Source: WTGA01 sp965231865 (GTDB lineage: Bacteria > Pseudomonadota > Gammaproteobacteria > Arenicellales > Poriferihabitantaceae). From it: 64,000 nucleotides of DNA. The stretch lies in contig CBDDOJ010000002.1 of NCBI GenBank assembly GCA_965231865.1, positions 62,001-126,000 on the forward strand, given 5' to 3'. Below, in pieces: positions 41,858-50,975 of this stretch. The notes below the pieces were generated by a model. The model was given only the letters and a program-made list of their open reading frames with translations, was not told the origin of the DNA and searched no databases. A program made the translations under genes and the position numbers. Position 1 is the stretch's first letter. Each line of letters begins with the position of its first letter.

Positions 41858-42847
41858 TTACCTGTCCCGGGGACAGCGAAGGGCTTTTCGAAATCGGGTT
41901 GAATCCAGGCTCAAGAGCAATTCCCGGGTACTCAGCCGCTCGGCTCTATCCACCAGGCCGAGGTGACTGGCGAATTCACCCACCAATTCAGGGGCGGTCT
42001 TACCCGCTGACTGCCATTGTTCAAGGGAGTCGGATCCATCCCGCTTGGACATTCTCCGGTTCCGGGAATCGTACACCAGGGGCATGTGCCAGAACCGCGG
42101 TTTATGGAAGCCAAGGTCCGATATCAGGGCAATTTGCCGAGGGGTGGAAGCCATCAGATCCACTCCACGCACGACATCACTCACCCCCATAAAATAATCA
42201 TCCACCACCGTGGTCAGCTGATAGGCAAATTGACCGTCCTTCCTTTTCACCACAAAATCCCCCACCTCCCCGGCAAGGTCCTGCTCCTGTCTTCCGCAAA
42301 GGACATCGTCAAACACGATTTTCCGGTCACCGACACGATATCTCCAGGACAAGGGTCCCTGTGCATCCAAACCCGCAGTCCCGGGCCTTCCCGGGTAGAG
42401 ATTGGCCCGGCAGATGCCTGGATAAGGCGGATTTTGACGGGTCTGATGGGGCGCACCAACCGCCAGTGCAATGTCCCTGCGGGAGCAGAAACACGCAAAA
42501 ATCTTCCCGTTCTTTCCCAGCGTGTGAAACGCATCGGCATAATGCCGGGTACGCTGACTTTGCAGGTAAGGGCCATTTTCACCCCCCACATCGGGACCTT
42601 CATCCCAGTCCAGTCCCATCCAGGAAAGGTCCTCCAGTATCTGCTGCCGAGCTCCGGGCCGGACACGGGGCTGGTCCAGGTCATCCATCCGAATGATGAA
42701 CCGGCCTCCCTCCAGGCGGACCTGCAGCCACGCCAGCAAGGCCGTTCTGAGGTTTCCGAGGTGAAGCCGGCCGGTGGGACTGGGGGCATACCGGCCACAG
42801 CGGGCCGGTTCCCGGGGATTACCGTTCACAGACCCTGTCCTCCCCAC
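41858..42847 (-). CDS. gluQ: Glutamyl-Q tRNA(Asp) synthetase
   Basis: 329 aa, a truncated paralogue of glutamyl-tRNA synthetase lacking the anticodon-binding domain. It activates glutamate and transfers it to queuosine at position 34 of tRNA(Asp). The HIGH-type motif is in YAPSPTGRLHLGNLRTALLAW, and the second motif (KMSKS-like) is in MSKRDGSDSL. The zinc site CFCSRRD ... YPGICR is preserved as two cysteines, a Tyr and a Cys. The family is mainly proteobacterial. Its start is near several in-frame codons; the call uses ATG at 42847. Confidence 0.92.
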   Translation of the reverse strand: MGRTGSVNGNPREPARCGRYAPSPTGRLHLGNLRTALLAWLQVRLEGGRFIIRMDDLDQPRVRPGARQQILEDLSWMGLDWDEGPDVGGENGPYLQSQRTRHYADAFHTLGKNGKIFACFCSRRDIALAVGAPHQTRQNPPYPGICRANLYPGRPGTAGLDAQGPLSWRYRVGDRKIVFDDVLCGRQEQDLAGEVGDFVVKRKDGQFAYQLTTVVDDYFMGVSDVVRGVDLMASTPRQIALISDLGFHKPRFWHMPLVYDSRNRRMSKRDGSDSLEQWQSAGKTAPELVGEFASHLGLVDRAERLSTRELLLSLDSTRFRKALRCPRDR

Positions 42848-42927
42848 CCGGTGTTTTCATCTTGAATCCATGGTCATCAAAAAGCGGGGGACAGGATGCC
42901 CGGTAACCCAGCCACGAAGACGAGTCC

Positions 42928-43275
42928 CTACCGCCGGTCAATCAGTGAAATAATAAGCAGGTCCGCGGCCCCGGAACCCGGATACAGTTCAATATATTTT
43001 TCAGGCACACCGAAAGTGACCAGCCAACCGGCCAGGGACTCGGCCCATGCCCTGCCCGGGTCGCCCCCGGGATAACGGATTTCCACGATGATTTTCTCGT
43101 CTTCTTCAAATTCCTGCAGAATCCGGTGCACTGGCGCAAGGCCCAGGATGCCCGGACCATTGACATACTCCGGCCATTCCGAGCGTCTGAGTGTTTCAGT
43201 ATGTTCGGTAATGGCCAGGCCCATGCTGCTCGCGCAAAGCAGGGTAACCCCGATCAGGCCTGTCAGGAATCTGTT
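42928..43275 (-). CDS. Small secreted protein of unknown function
   Basis: 115 aa from GTG 43275 (reading MNRFLTGLIGVTLLC); a longer frame from 43317 would add 14 residues and spoil the signal peptide. It has a signal sequence with cleavage probably after SSMGLA, then a periplasmic acidic domain (EFEEDEKIIVEIRYPGGDPG). The motif EIRYPGG and the terminal GSGAADLLIISLID are distinctive, and AADLLIISLI hints at an OmpA-like peptidoglycan-binding edge, but I cannot place it in a family. It lies 38 bp downstream of rng. Confidence 0.6.
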   Translation of the reverse strand, partial: NRFLTGLIGVTLLCASSMGLAITEHTETLRRSEWPEYVNGPGILGLAPVHRILQEFEEDEKIIVEIRYPGGDPGRAWAESLAGWLVTFGVPEKYIELYPGSGAADLLIISLIDRR

Positions 43276-43313
43276 CACAACGCCGGGATTATAACCCGCC
43301 CAAAACCCCGGGA

Positions 43314-44792
43314 TCACACCGGGACCACATCATACTGCTCCTGGTAGTATCCGGGCTTCACCCGCACGGTTATCTTGCGCTCCAGGACCGCCTCCAGATC
43401 AGCGAGCCCGGCGGCCTCTTCCTCCTGCAACCAGTCAACAATGGGCTGGGATGCAACAATCAAATATTCTGCCGCATCCGATTCCCTGGCTGTACGCAAC
43501 ATTTCCCGGAATATTTCGTAGCATATTGTCCCCCGGGATTTTTGAATACCCCGCCCGTCACAGGCCGGACAGATTTCAGTCAGCACTTCTTCAAGGCTTT
43601 CACTGGTGCGCTTCCGGGTAATTTCCACCAGCCCCAGGGCTGTCATCTCGTTGACCTGGGCCTTGTTTCTATCCCGGCTGAGTTCGTATTCCAGGGTACG
43701 CATCACCCGGTCGCGGTGTTCGGCCATGGCCATGTCGATGAAATCCACCAGAATGATCCCTCCCAGATTCCGCACCCTCAGCTGCCGGGCCAGCACCACC
43801 GCGGCCTCCATGTTGGTTTTGAATATGGTTTCCTCCAGATTTCTCCTGCCGACAAAGCTCCCCGTGTTGATGTCCACGGTGGTCATTGCCTCCGTCTTCT
43901 CAATGACCAGATATCCCCCGGATTTCAGCATCACCTTCCTGTGCAGTGCCTTTTGAATTTCATCCTCGATCCCGTACAAATCGAATATGGGACCCGCATC
44001 CGGGTAATATTCGATGCGGCCGAGCACTCCGGGCTTTACCTCCTGCAAAAACTGGTGCATCTGTTCGAACATCTCCATGGAATCCACCCGCACCTTCCCT
44101 ACGTTTTCCCACATCAGGTCGCGAACCGTTCGCACGGCCAGGGGGAAGTCCCGATGAACCAGCGCAGGCGGCTGGCTCGCACTGACCTGCTGGTGGATGC
44201 GATTCCACATCCTTGTCAGGAAACCGATATCCGATTCCATTTCATCCACTGAAGCGGATATGCCGGCCGTACGGAGAATAAACCCCCCGCCGGCACCGGA
44301 GTTTTCCACCGCTTCTTGCAGGCGTTGCAGGAGTCGTTCCCGGCACCCGGTGTCCTGTACGCTCTGGGCCACCCTGAGGCCATGGGTGCCCGGCAGATAC
44401 ACCAGGGTGCAGGACGGGATGCTGATCTGGCCGGTGAGCCTGGCCCCCTTTCCGCTCATCGGGTTTTTCACCACCTTGACGAGAATTCTCTGGCCTTCTG
44501 TGAGCAGCGACGCAATGTCCGCCTTGGGGTCCGATTGCTGGAGGCCCTTTATTTTCTGCTGCGGGGGCACCAGATCCTGGGCATGTAAAAATGCGCTGCG
44601 TTCAAGCCCGATATCAACAAAAGCCGCCTGCATACCCGGCAACACCCGGACAACGGTCCCGAGATAGATGTTTCCGGTGATGCTCCTGTTCCGGCTTCGC
44701 TCCACATCAATTTTTTGCAACATGCCGTTTTTCACCACCGCTACACGGGTTTCGCGGGGGGTAAAATTAATCAGAATTTCTTCCTGCATCAT
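43314..44792 (-). CDS. rng: Ribonuclease G
   Basis: 492 aa from ATG 44792; the ATG overlaps the maf stop by 2 bp, so translation is coupled. It has the S1 domain (NIYLGTVVRVLPGMQAAFVD), the RNase E/G catalytic core with Asp residues in VDINTGSFVG and ILVDFIDM, and the Zn-link CPACDGRG. RNase G matures the 5' end of 16S rRNA and decays some mRNAs. It lacks the long C-terminal scaffold region of RNase E. It is in the nadD-rsfS-rlmH-maf-rng order typical of gammaproteobacteria. Confidence 0.95.
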   Translation of the reverse strand: MMQEEILINFTPRETRVAVVKNGMLQKIDVERSRNRSITGNIYLGTVVRVLPGMQAAFVDIGLERSAFLHAQDLVPPQQKIKGLQQSDPKADIASLLTEGQRILVKVVKNPMSGKGARLTGQISIPSCTLVYLPGTHGLRVAQSVQDTGCRERLLQRLQEAVENSGAGGGFILRTAGISASVDEMESDIGFLTRMWNRIHQQVSASQPPALVHRDFPLAVRTVRDLMWENVGKVRVDSMEMFEQMHQFLQEVKPGVLGRIEYYPDAGPIFDLYGIEDEIQKALHRKVMLKSGGYLVIEKTEAMTTVDINTGSFVGRRNLEETIFKTNMEAAVVLARQLRVRNLGGIILVDFIDMAMAEHRDRVMRTLEYELSRDRNKAQVNEMTALGLVEITRKRTSESLEEVLTEICPACDGRGIQKSRGTICYEIFREMLRTARESDAAEYLIVASQPIVDWLQEEEAAGLADLEAVLERKITVRVKPGYYQEQYDVVPV

Positions 44793-45352
44793 GAGTTGAC
44801 CTGTCCAAACAGCAGTTGATGAAGATGCCACAACGGCAATCCGACGACACCGCTGTAACTGCCTGCCAGTGCCGTGACAAATTTTCCGGCTTCCCCCTGT
44901 ATCCCGTAGGCCCCCGCCTTGTCGTACGGGTCCGGGGTGTCACAGTACCGTGCAATCTGCTGCCTGCTTAAGCGGGCGAAGGTCACCCTGGATTCGCTCA
45001 ACCGCTTTCGGCAATGACCGTCCTCAACAAGGGCGACCGCGGAAAGAACGCGGTGTGTCCGTCCGGAGAGTTCGGTCAGCATGGCGATGGCGTGTTCCCG
45101 ATTCCGGGGTTTGCCCATGATCTTTCCATCCAGTGCAACCGCCGTGTCCCCTCCGATGACACGGTGGTCCTTCCCTACAATATGGAATACCTGCCTCGCT
45201 TTCGATTCAGCCAGGCGCAGGGTCATGGTTTCCGGTTCTTCATTTTTCCTTGCCTTTTCAACTACATCAGCGGTCACCACCTCAAACTTCAAGCCCAAAG
45301 CGGCGAGCAACTGTTGACGGCGTGGAGAACGGGAGGCAAGGACCAGGCTCAT
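44789..45352 (-). CDS. maf: Maf/YhdE nucleoside triphosphate pyrophosphatase
   Basis: 187 aa from ATG 45352. It has the typical LASRSPRRQQLLAALGL start and the conserved SKA, GGDTAVALDG and KAGAYGIQGEA motifs. Members hydrolyse dTTP/UTP or modified pyrimidine triphosphates and are house-cleaning enzymes. It starts 10 bp after the rlmH stop. The upstream open frame to 45478 overlaps rlmH and is not used. Confidence 0.92.
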   Translation of the reverse strand: MSLVLASRSPRRQQLLAALGLKFEVVTADVVEKARKNEEPETMTLRLAESKARQVFHIVGKDHRVIGGDTAVALDGKIMGKPRNREHAIAMLTELSGRTHRVLSAVALVEDGHCRKRLSESRVTFARLSRQQIARYCDTPDPYDKAGAYGIQGEAGKFVTALAGSYSGVVGLPLWHLHQLLFGQVNS

Positions 45353-45362
45353 GGCGATCGAA

Positions 45363-45833
45363 CTATCGGTGGTATGGAGAACCTTCCAGAATAGACAGGC
45401 TGCGATAAAGCTGCTCTGCCAGAACCAGGCGGATGAGGCTGTGGGACAAAGTGAGTTCAGACAACGACCATATCTCATCCGCCTGTCCGAGGAAGTCCGT
45501 ACTCAATCCTTCAGGCCCGCCCACCACCAGCGCGACGGGCTGTCTGAGGTTCAGCCACTCTTCAAGCTTTTGGGACAATACAATACTGGACCAGGATTTG
45601 CCCGTACGTTCCAGAGCGATCACCCGGGCACGATCGGGAATCGCCCTGCGGATTTTATCTTCTTCCATCCGGATCAGGCGCTGAAGATCGGGATTCGTGC
45701 CGCGCTTGACCGATTGAATCTCGATCAGTTTGAGCTTGACCCGACGGTGTATCTGCTTGGAATAGTGCGCATATCCCTGTTCAATCCAGTGCGGCATCCT
45801 TTTGCCCACGGCAATCACAAAAATCTTGTGCAT
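45363..45833 (-). CDS. rlmH: 23S rRNA pseudouridine-1915 N3-methyltransferase RlmH
   Basis: 156 aa, complete. It is a SPOUT-class methyltransferase that modifies Psi1915 in helix 69 of 23S rRNA, using SAM. The characteristic knot segment ALVVGGPEGLS and the C-terminus LAEQLYRSLSILEGSPYHR are present. It lies between rsfS and maf, starting 9 bp after rsfS stops. Confidence 0.95.
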   Translation of the reverse strand: MHKIFVIAVGKRMPHWIEQGYAHYSKQIHRRVKLKLIEIQSVKRGTNPDLQRLIRMEEDKIRRAIPDRARVIALERTGKSWSSIVLSQKLEEWLNLRQPVALVVGGPEGLSTDFLGQADEIWSLSELTLSHSLIRLVLAEQLYRSLSILEGSPYHR

Positions 45834-45842
45834 GGCATCCCT

Positions 45843-46235
45843 TTAACTGAAAACGTCCGCTTGTTTCGCCACGGCTTCGGAATCCTCCGGCGGGTCACTG
45901 TCCACCGCCTTGCCCCGGTTGAACGTTTCGTTCCACAGGTTTTCCAGGTCATAATGTTTCCGTGCCCTGTCCCGCATAATGTGAACCACCACATCCACGT
46001 AATCCACGAGAACCCAGTCCCTGGATTCTTCACCTTCCATTCCCAGGGGTTTCCAGTTCTTCTCCAGCATGAATTCCTGTACCCGGGCAGCCAGGGTTTT
46101 GACATGACGGTCTGATGTCCCGGTAACCACCACCATGTAATCCGTGATATCCGTCAGATTGCGGACATCCAGGACTTTAATGTCCACCCCCTTGGCCTCA
46201 TCCAATGCAGCCGTTACGGTGTTGCACAATACCAT
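45843..46235 (-). CDS. rsfS: Ribosome silencing factor RsfS
   Basis: 130 aa from ATG 46235, with AGAAG upstream; the longer frame to 46472 overlaps nadD. It has the conserved DIKVLDVRNLTDITDYMVVVTG and SRDWVLVDYVDVVVHIM segments. It binds L14 to keep 50S from joining 30S in starvation. The C-terminal RGKAVDSDPPEDSEAVAKQ tail is longer than in E. coli. Confidence 0.93.
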   Translation of the reverse strand: MVLCNTVTAALDEAKGVDIKVLDVRNLTDITDYMVVVTGTSDRHVKTLAARVQEFMLEKNWKPLGMEGEESRDWVLVDYVDVVVHIMRDRARKHYDLENLWNETFNRGKAVDSDPPEDSEAVAKQADVFS

Positions 46236-46257
46236 TGAATCTTCTGAAAGATCTTTC

Positions 46258-46914
46258 TTATGTTGGGTCACTTGAGTTAACCTGGGTATATAGTTTGTTT
46301 TGACGGATGTATTCCCATACGGGCTCTGCCACCAGGGGCCGGACATCAATGCCCTGGGAAATCCCATAACGAATTTCCGTGGCGGAAACCGGGTTGGGTG
46401 GAACATCAACGAGTAGGATCTTGCCCGCCTGATACGACTCAAACTCATGGGTCGAGACAATTTCACTTTCATGCCACCAGGGTGGAACCTGGAAAGGCCT
46501 GCACCAGCCGGGACGACACATCACAATAAAATGGACAGTGTCCCGCAGGTCATTCCAGCAATACCAGTTCTCCAGTTCAAGAAACGCATCCATTCCCAGG
46601 ATCAGGCAATACTTTCTCGCCGGGAAATCAGCTTTCAGGGATGCCACCGTATCATAGGTATAGGAAAGGCTGTCACGCTTCGTCTCCCTGTCGTCCAGAT
46701 CGAATTCTGCAATCCCGGCAATGGCAAGCTTCACCATTTCCACCCGATGCCTGGCACTTGCCGCGGGGGGGTGACGGTGCGGCGGCACAGCAGCGGGAAT
46801 AAAGACAACGCACGCCAGCCCGCAGGATTTCAAGACACCGGAGACCGTTTCAATATGACCATTGTGGACCGGGTCGAATGTGCCACCAAATATACCGTAA
46901 AGAGGAGATGTCAT
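46258..46914 (-). CDS. nadD: Nicotinate-nucleotide adenylyltransferase NadD
   Basis: 218 aa from ATG 46914. It transfers AMP from ATP to nicotinate mononucleotide in NAD synthesis. The ATP-binding GIFGGTFDPVHNGH, the R-rich ASARHRVEMV and the later NPVSATEIRYGISQG motif are conserved. The order nadD-rsfS-rlmH is classical in proteobacteria. No proA or holA gene was seen beside it; upstream of it comes a thioredoxin-like gene. Confidence 0.93.
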   Translation of the reverse strand: MTSPLYGIFGGTFDPVHNGHIETVSGVLKSCGLACVVFIPAAVPPHRHPPAASARHRVEMVKLAIAGIAEFDLDDRETKRDSLSYTYDTVASLKADFPARKYCLILGMDAFLELENWYCWNDLRDTVHFIVMCRPGWCRPFQVPPWWHESEIVSTHEFESYQAGKILLVDVPPNPVSATEIRYGISQGIDVRPLVAEPVWEYIRQNKLYTQVNSSDPT

Positions 46915-46980
46915 TGGTGTGCAATATAACACCCTTGGGTGATGATATTCCAGCGCATGGACGCTGACGCATGCATGCTT

Positions 46981-47493
46981 CTATTGTGCGAGCAGGGGCA
47001 AAATCAGGTTCCGGGCTTCCTGCCCGTTCCAGTCCCTGGCCCCGACACCGCCAAAAACATACTTCCCGGATTTGTCTGCCAGCAGGGTTGCCGGCAATCC
47101 CTGTACCTCGTACAGTGTAGCCACTTCCGCAGTGGGGTCCAGCAGTATTGGAAAGGTGAAATGGAAACCGGTCCGTTCCAGAAATGACTGGACGGTGGCC
47201 GGGTCTTCTCCCATATTGATGGCCAGGATTTCAAACGGCTCATCTGAAAGGGATTCCTTCAGTGCCTGCATGGTCGGCATTTCCTCAATGCACGGCGCAC
47301 ACCAGGTTGCCCAGAAGTTAATCATCACCACGCTTCCGCGCAGATTTTCCAGTGCCACCTGATTGCCGTCATGGTCAAAGAGCGCGAACAACGGGATCAT
47401 CTCCGGCATTTCCCCGGCAGGCAGCATCTTAACCGGCGCCAGGCCAAGAAAGAGTCCCAGGACCATCCAGCAGGGTCGTGGCCAACCTTTCAC
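46981..47493 (-). CDS. TlpA-like periplasmic thioredoxin
   Basis: 170 aa from GTG 47493 (starting at KGWPRPCWMVLGLFLGL, a signal anchor). The redox motif is WCAPC in VMINFWATWCAPCIEEMP, followed by the cis-proline in QGLPATLLADKSG. It probably reduces or forms disulfides in the periplasm, for example in cytochrome maturation. The frame extends to 47643 but overlaps the CopD-like gene. The start is 14 bp after the stop of that gene, so an operon is likely. Confidence 0.85.
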   Translation of the reverse strand: MKGWPRPCWMVLGLFLGLAPVKMLPAGEMPEMIPLFALFDHDGNQVALENLRGSVVMINFWATWCAPCIEEMPTMQALKESLSDEPFEILAINMGEDPATVQSFLERTGFHFTFPILLDPTAEVATLYEVQGLPATLLADKSGKYVFGGVGARDWNGQEARNLILPLLAQ

Positions 47494-47507
47494 AGGACGT
47501 ACAAAAA

Positions 47508-47963
47508 CTAGAATGGACCGGTCAGGACCACGGCCACCACAAAAACCACTGTCCCCAATACGAGATTCACGGCAATCAGCTTGCGGATCGTTCCCAGGGC
47601 ATACACTGCCACGTTCCATTTTTCTTCCTTGATTCCACGGCATAAATGAGGAAATGGCGCCAGATAGATGAACTTGAATATCAGTATCATTACAATCCCC
47701 AGTACCATCATGGTGATCACGGAATTGCTGATCACGGCAAACCCTCCCATGGCAAATATCATGTAAAACCCGGTAGCGAGCAGGACAGCGATACTAAGCC
47801 ACACCCAGGGGAAAAACTTTTTGAAGACCTTCATCCAGATGACCAGACGCTGGGGTTCATCAATCGTCCCCAGGACAGGCCGCAGCAATGCATAAGAGAA
47901 GAACATCCCGCCAACCCATATCACGGCAGCCAGAAGGTGTAAGGCAAGTGCGATGGATTGCAT
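47508..47963 (-). CDS. CopD-like four-helix membrane protein
   Basis: 151 aa with four transmembrane helices. The N-terminus ALALHLLAAVIWVGGMFFSY and the later ISNSVITMMVLGIVMI match the CopD superfamily, in which His and other residues bind copper or haem. The His residue in ALHLLAAVIWVGG is conserved. The function, perhaps copper or haem related, is not shown by the sequence alone. Confidence 0.85.
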   Translation of the reverse strand: MQSIALALHLLAAVIWVGGMFFSYALLRPVLGTIDEPQRLVIWMKVFKKFFPWVWLSIAVLLATGFYMIFAMGGFAVISNSVITMMVLGIVMILIFKFIYLAPFPHLCRGIKEEKWNVAVYALGTIRKLIAVNLVLGTVVFVVAVVLTGPF

Positions 47964-47989
47964 GATGATCCGATACCCGATCCTGGATT

Positions 47990-48451
47990 TCAGGTTTTGG
48001 TTTCGGTAATTTTAAACTGCCAGCGCACGTCATTGACGGGCTTGGCGGAACCGAAGTTAAAGGTATGTGAGATGTCCCGGGACTGGCTTGGCGGAATGCG
48101 GACGATGATCCGTTCATCTTCCTGGCCGATCACCTCGCAACCCTCATCGTTCTTTCCAGGGCAGTCCAGCATGGTCACGCTCACGATCGTATTCTTGAGC
48201 ACAAATTTCTCGTCACGATTCACCAGTCGTGCACTCAGACGATATCCACCACCATAGGCAAGTGTCATCACCGGATTTTCCACGACAATGTTTTCCAAAG
48301 GCAACTGGAAATACGTATCATCCGTGGTACTGAAAACAATGAGTCCCGCACCCAAGACGAGCAGTCCCAATACACTGAACGCAACTTTAGGGAAATATCG
48401 GGATAAATACAAAAGGGCGGCTACAATGACCACCGGCAAAACCCATTGCAT
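47990..48451 (-). CDS. Hypothetical protein with two membrane helices and a periplasmic-type domain
   Basis: 153 aa from ATG 48451 (MQWVLPVVIVAALLYLS); an earlier codon at 48472 is also in frame. Two helices (LPVVIVAALLYLSRYF and VLGLLVLGAGLIVF) precede a beta-rich domain with two Cys (LDCPGKNDEGCEV) that could pair. The end NDVRWQFKITETKT suits an immunoglobulin-like fold. I do not recognise the family. The adjacent CopD-like and TlpA-like genes suggest an envelope role. Confidence 0.55.
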   Translation of the reverse strand: MQWVLPVVIVAALLYLSRYFPKVAFSVLGLLVLGAGLIVFSTTDDTYFQLPLENIVVENPVMTLAYGGGYRLSARLVNRDEKFVLKNTIVSVTMLDCPGKNDEGCEVIGQEDERIIVRIPPSQSRDISHTFNFGSAKPVNDVRWQFKITETKT

Positions 48452-49087
48452 GGGCAGGCACTCCTGGATCAATTCATGTCAGGGTATAAAATAGCGGTTT
48501 GTCAGAAATTTGACAATGGCAATGATGTCCGCGAAATGGCGATTAGAGGGTGATTGGGCTTCCATTCACTCAAACGGGCCTTGCTGGCGGGATGCGCTAC
48601 CCCTCACTGGGACAGCAAATGGGACACCAAAGTCGGTCCGTGCTCTTTCACGCTCGGATACCGCGCCGGTCGGACACTTCAAGGAAAAAGACAGGTTTCC
48701 CGAGCAGCTTGAGTATTCCAGTGAAAATGCCAAGTACTGGATTCCACGCGAAGGTTACCGCCGATTCCACGGCAATATAGCAAACACGGCAAGAAGGTGG
48801 TTCGTGCAAATACGCAATCCGTCGGGCGGCGGACCGAAAGAAAGACCCTTGCCTCGCTGCAGCAACGCATACAGCCGCTTGTATACCCGCTCGAATACGA
48901 CTGAGTCCGCTTCGTCCAGACACTCTCTCATGTACGTGTCGCTCGGCACCCTTGACCCCCGGTGCCGGCCTCTACTATCATGGCCTCCCTTTAACCATTT
49001 TCCCCATCACCAGACCACTGAGCGATTAACTCGTTCGTTCAGGCTCATCTCTGGATTGGAAAACGCTGGGAATAATCGAATAAGTTT
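48452..49087. other. Intergenic region with possible gene remnant
   Basis: About 640 bp. The minus strand at 48755-48949 encodes a fragment containing CLDEADSVVFERVYKRLYAL that has protein-like composition, and a neighbouring frame continues with GILKLLGKPVFFLEVS. This could be a decayed gene with a frameshift. No family was recognised. It ends in AT-rich DNA leading into the islet at 49088. Confidence 0.45.
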
Positions 49088-49300
49088 ATGCGAAAAATCT
49101 TTGTCAATGATCGAGAGGTCGAGAGCAGAACCCGAATAGCCTATAGACTAAATCCCAAGCGTCCTGGTTCCGCCGCCCATACCAGATATGAGAAATATCA
49201 GAAAGCAACGACTATTGCTGAGTATTGGGCCATCTGCGAGCGATGTGGAACCGATATGCAAGTGCGAAGAAATGATCTGCAGCATGATCATAACGAATAG
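49088..49300 (+). CDS. Small hypothetical protein with a possible zinc site
   Basis: 70 aa, basic and AT-rich. It ends ICERCGTDMQVRRNDLQHDHNE, where the two Cys in CERC and the two His in HDH could bind a zinc ion. There is no family match. The start has no strong ribosome-binding site, so the call is tentative. It precedes the 229-aa gene on the same strand, in a compositionally foreign islet. Confidence 0.4.
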   Translation: MRKIFVNDREVESRTRIAYRLNPKRPGSAAHTRYEKYQKATTIAEYWAICERCGTDMQVRRNDLQHDHNE

Positions 49301-49359
49301 GGTCTTATTGGTCGTGCGTTAGCACGGCCTATAAACATAAATATCTGGAGATAGAGCCC

Positions 49360-50049
49360 ATGACAAAGACGGAACTAAGAAAGGCGCTGGATGGTCTGAT
49401 CGATGAACGTCCAGAAGATGGATGGGGGCGTACAGAATGGACATATAGAATCAAGAAAATGTTAGTGGATATGGGGATAAATCAGGGAAAGAAGGTTTGT
49501 GCAGGCGGAGTCGAGGGAGCAACGTGGCCAACGGAATGGCTCTATGACATGGTGTGGTTGCAGGTGAGCAACGACTTTAACGTTGAGGACATTGGACTGG
49601 TTACAGAAATTGAGTGGGGAGAGGATTGGGAAGTATTGGAGGACTTCCAGAAACTCCTTCAGGCACGGGCCGATGTCCGCCTAATAGTTTTCGATCACGA
49701 AGATGGTCTGCAGGAGCGACTCAGACGACAGATAAGAAAGTTCAAGAAAAGTCAGTCGGGAGACCGGTATCTGTTCGTCAGTTATGTAAATGCCGGACGA
49801 CGACCGAAATTTGTCATCAAGGAGTATGTATTTCCATACCTTCACGAAGAAATGATGGATATTTTGATTACTAATGGCAACGTATGGATGACAGTATCCA
49901 AGTTAGCCGAAAAGGTAAATATGAGAAAAATATATCGAAGAAAAGATCGGATGGATGTGCCTGTCAACCAAATACGAGCTCGCACAGCAAAGTACACGAA
50001 TTTATTTTTGAGAGAAGGTGATAAGGTAAGGTATATAGGTGAAAAATAG
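49360..50049 (+). CDS. Unknown protein, possible PD-(D/E)XK-type nuclease fold
   Basis: 229 aa, AT-rich. The segment TEWLYDMVWLQ (Asp63) followed by GLVTEIEWG (Glu83, Glu85) and then DFQKLLQARADVRLIVF (Lys98) has the order D ... ExE ... QK seen in some restriction-endonuclease-like folds. The C-terminal 60 residues (NVWMTVSKLAEKVNMRKIYRRKDRM) suggest a winged-helix domain, and VNQIRARTAKYTNLFL supports it. GGAGA about 10 bp upstream of the ATG is a good ribosome-binding site. It may be an orphan defence or mobile gene. The function is unproven. Confidence 0.55.
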   Translation: MTKTELRKALDGLIDERPEDGWGRTEWTYRIKKMLVDMGINQGKKVCAGGVEGATWPTEWLYDMVWLQVSNDFNVEDIGLVTEIEWGEDWEVLEDFQKLLQARADVRLIVFDHEDGLQERLRRQIRKFKKSQSGDRYLFVSYVNAGRRPKFVIKEYVFPYLHEEMMDILITNGNVWMTVSKLAEKVNMRKIYRRKDRMDVPVNQIRARTAKYTNLFLREGDKVRYIGEK

Positions 50050-50695
50050 TTCCCAAGAATGCCCATAGAGAGTATTTACACTGGGTGTCATTTGTATTGA
50101 TGAAATGAGTCCGGCGAGATCAGGAATCTGGATTCGTCACTGATTCGTTGAACGCACACGCCTTATCTCCGATCCTTTCCAATTCATCCTCCTGCCCATC
50201 ACGGACCATTTCTTCCTACTTCAGCATCGCGAGGAGGAAGACGCCGTTGAAAATCCTTCTGGTCCAGGCCATGATCTCGGAGGAAACACGCCGAAATTCT
50301 CCCGGGTTTCTTCGGAAAACTCCCCGTTCGCCAGACGAGGCACCGCCGCACATTTTTCGAAGGCGTTCCTGCGCGCACTTTCGTAGCCAAAAAATGAAAG
50401 GAAAAATCTTTCGGATTGATTACGTGAATTTCTTGGAACCTGTAACCTATTGAAATATTGGTGAGAAAATATTAATTTTCGGGAACCACCCATGCCGGGC
50501 CATCCCTGAAACCGCCGAGCCTACAACTCCATTTGAAATGAAAGGCAATTGAACGCACAATCTCTGAATAACACAGGGAGACCGAACACGTACAATCGGT
50601 ATCAGCCGGGTTCGCACTCGCTGGGCAAACCACCTTTCCACCACCGATTCCCCATGCATGACCGCGACAGTACGGTCCGGGGTCACCTGAAAATA
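50050..50695. other. Intergenic region downstream of the AT-rich islet
   Basis: About 645 bp with no convincing gene. Open frames of 60-100 codons on both strands lack recognisable domains and ribosome-binding sites. It may include the right boundary of the islet and decayed sequence. Confidence 0.4.
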
Positions 50696-50971
50696 CTACC
50701 TGAAAATACGTTCGCCGGACTGGTCAATCAGGGTTTTGGTTTTGATGGTGGTCAGTTCCATGGCACCCTCCTTGTGCCCGGTGGTATCGGCGCGAATAAA
50801 ATGATGGGTCTTGAGCTCTCCATCCACTTCCTTTGAGATCATTGCTTCTGTGGACCAGCCGTTATTGCCCTGTTTGGGTGTCAGCTGGATTGTAAATCCC
50901 TTGTATACGAACGAGTTTTCCTCTTCACTGTCTCCGCGGCCTCCACCAAACAATGATTTGATAATCCCCAT
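50696..50971 (-). CDS. HlyU family transcriptional-regulator-like protein
   Basis: 91 aa matching the HlyU family: a short protein beginning MGIIKSLFGGG, then FVYKGFTIQLTPKQGNNGW and ending RTDTT-like RADTTGHKEGAMELTTIKTKTLIDQ. HlyU members are named from a Vibrio virulence context and are not well understood. It starts 4 bp downstream of the sthA stop on the same strand, so it is cotranscribed with sthA. Confidence 0.85.
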   Translation of the reverse strand: MGIIKSLFGGGRGDSEEENSFVYKGFTIQLTPKQGNNGWSTEAMISKEVDGELKTHHFIRADTTGHKEGAMELTTIKTKTLIDQSGERIFR

Positions 50972-50975
50972 GGTT

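Noticed and set aside
48499..48516. TTGTCA/TGACAA short palindrome
   Set aside because: Six-base arms only, no T-run and not positioned like a terminator or operator with support.
50221..50493. 90-codon minus-strand ORF
   Set aside because: Serine- and arginine-rich tail with no recognisable domain; probably non-coding.
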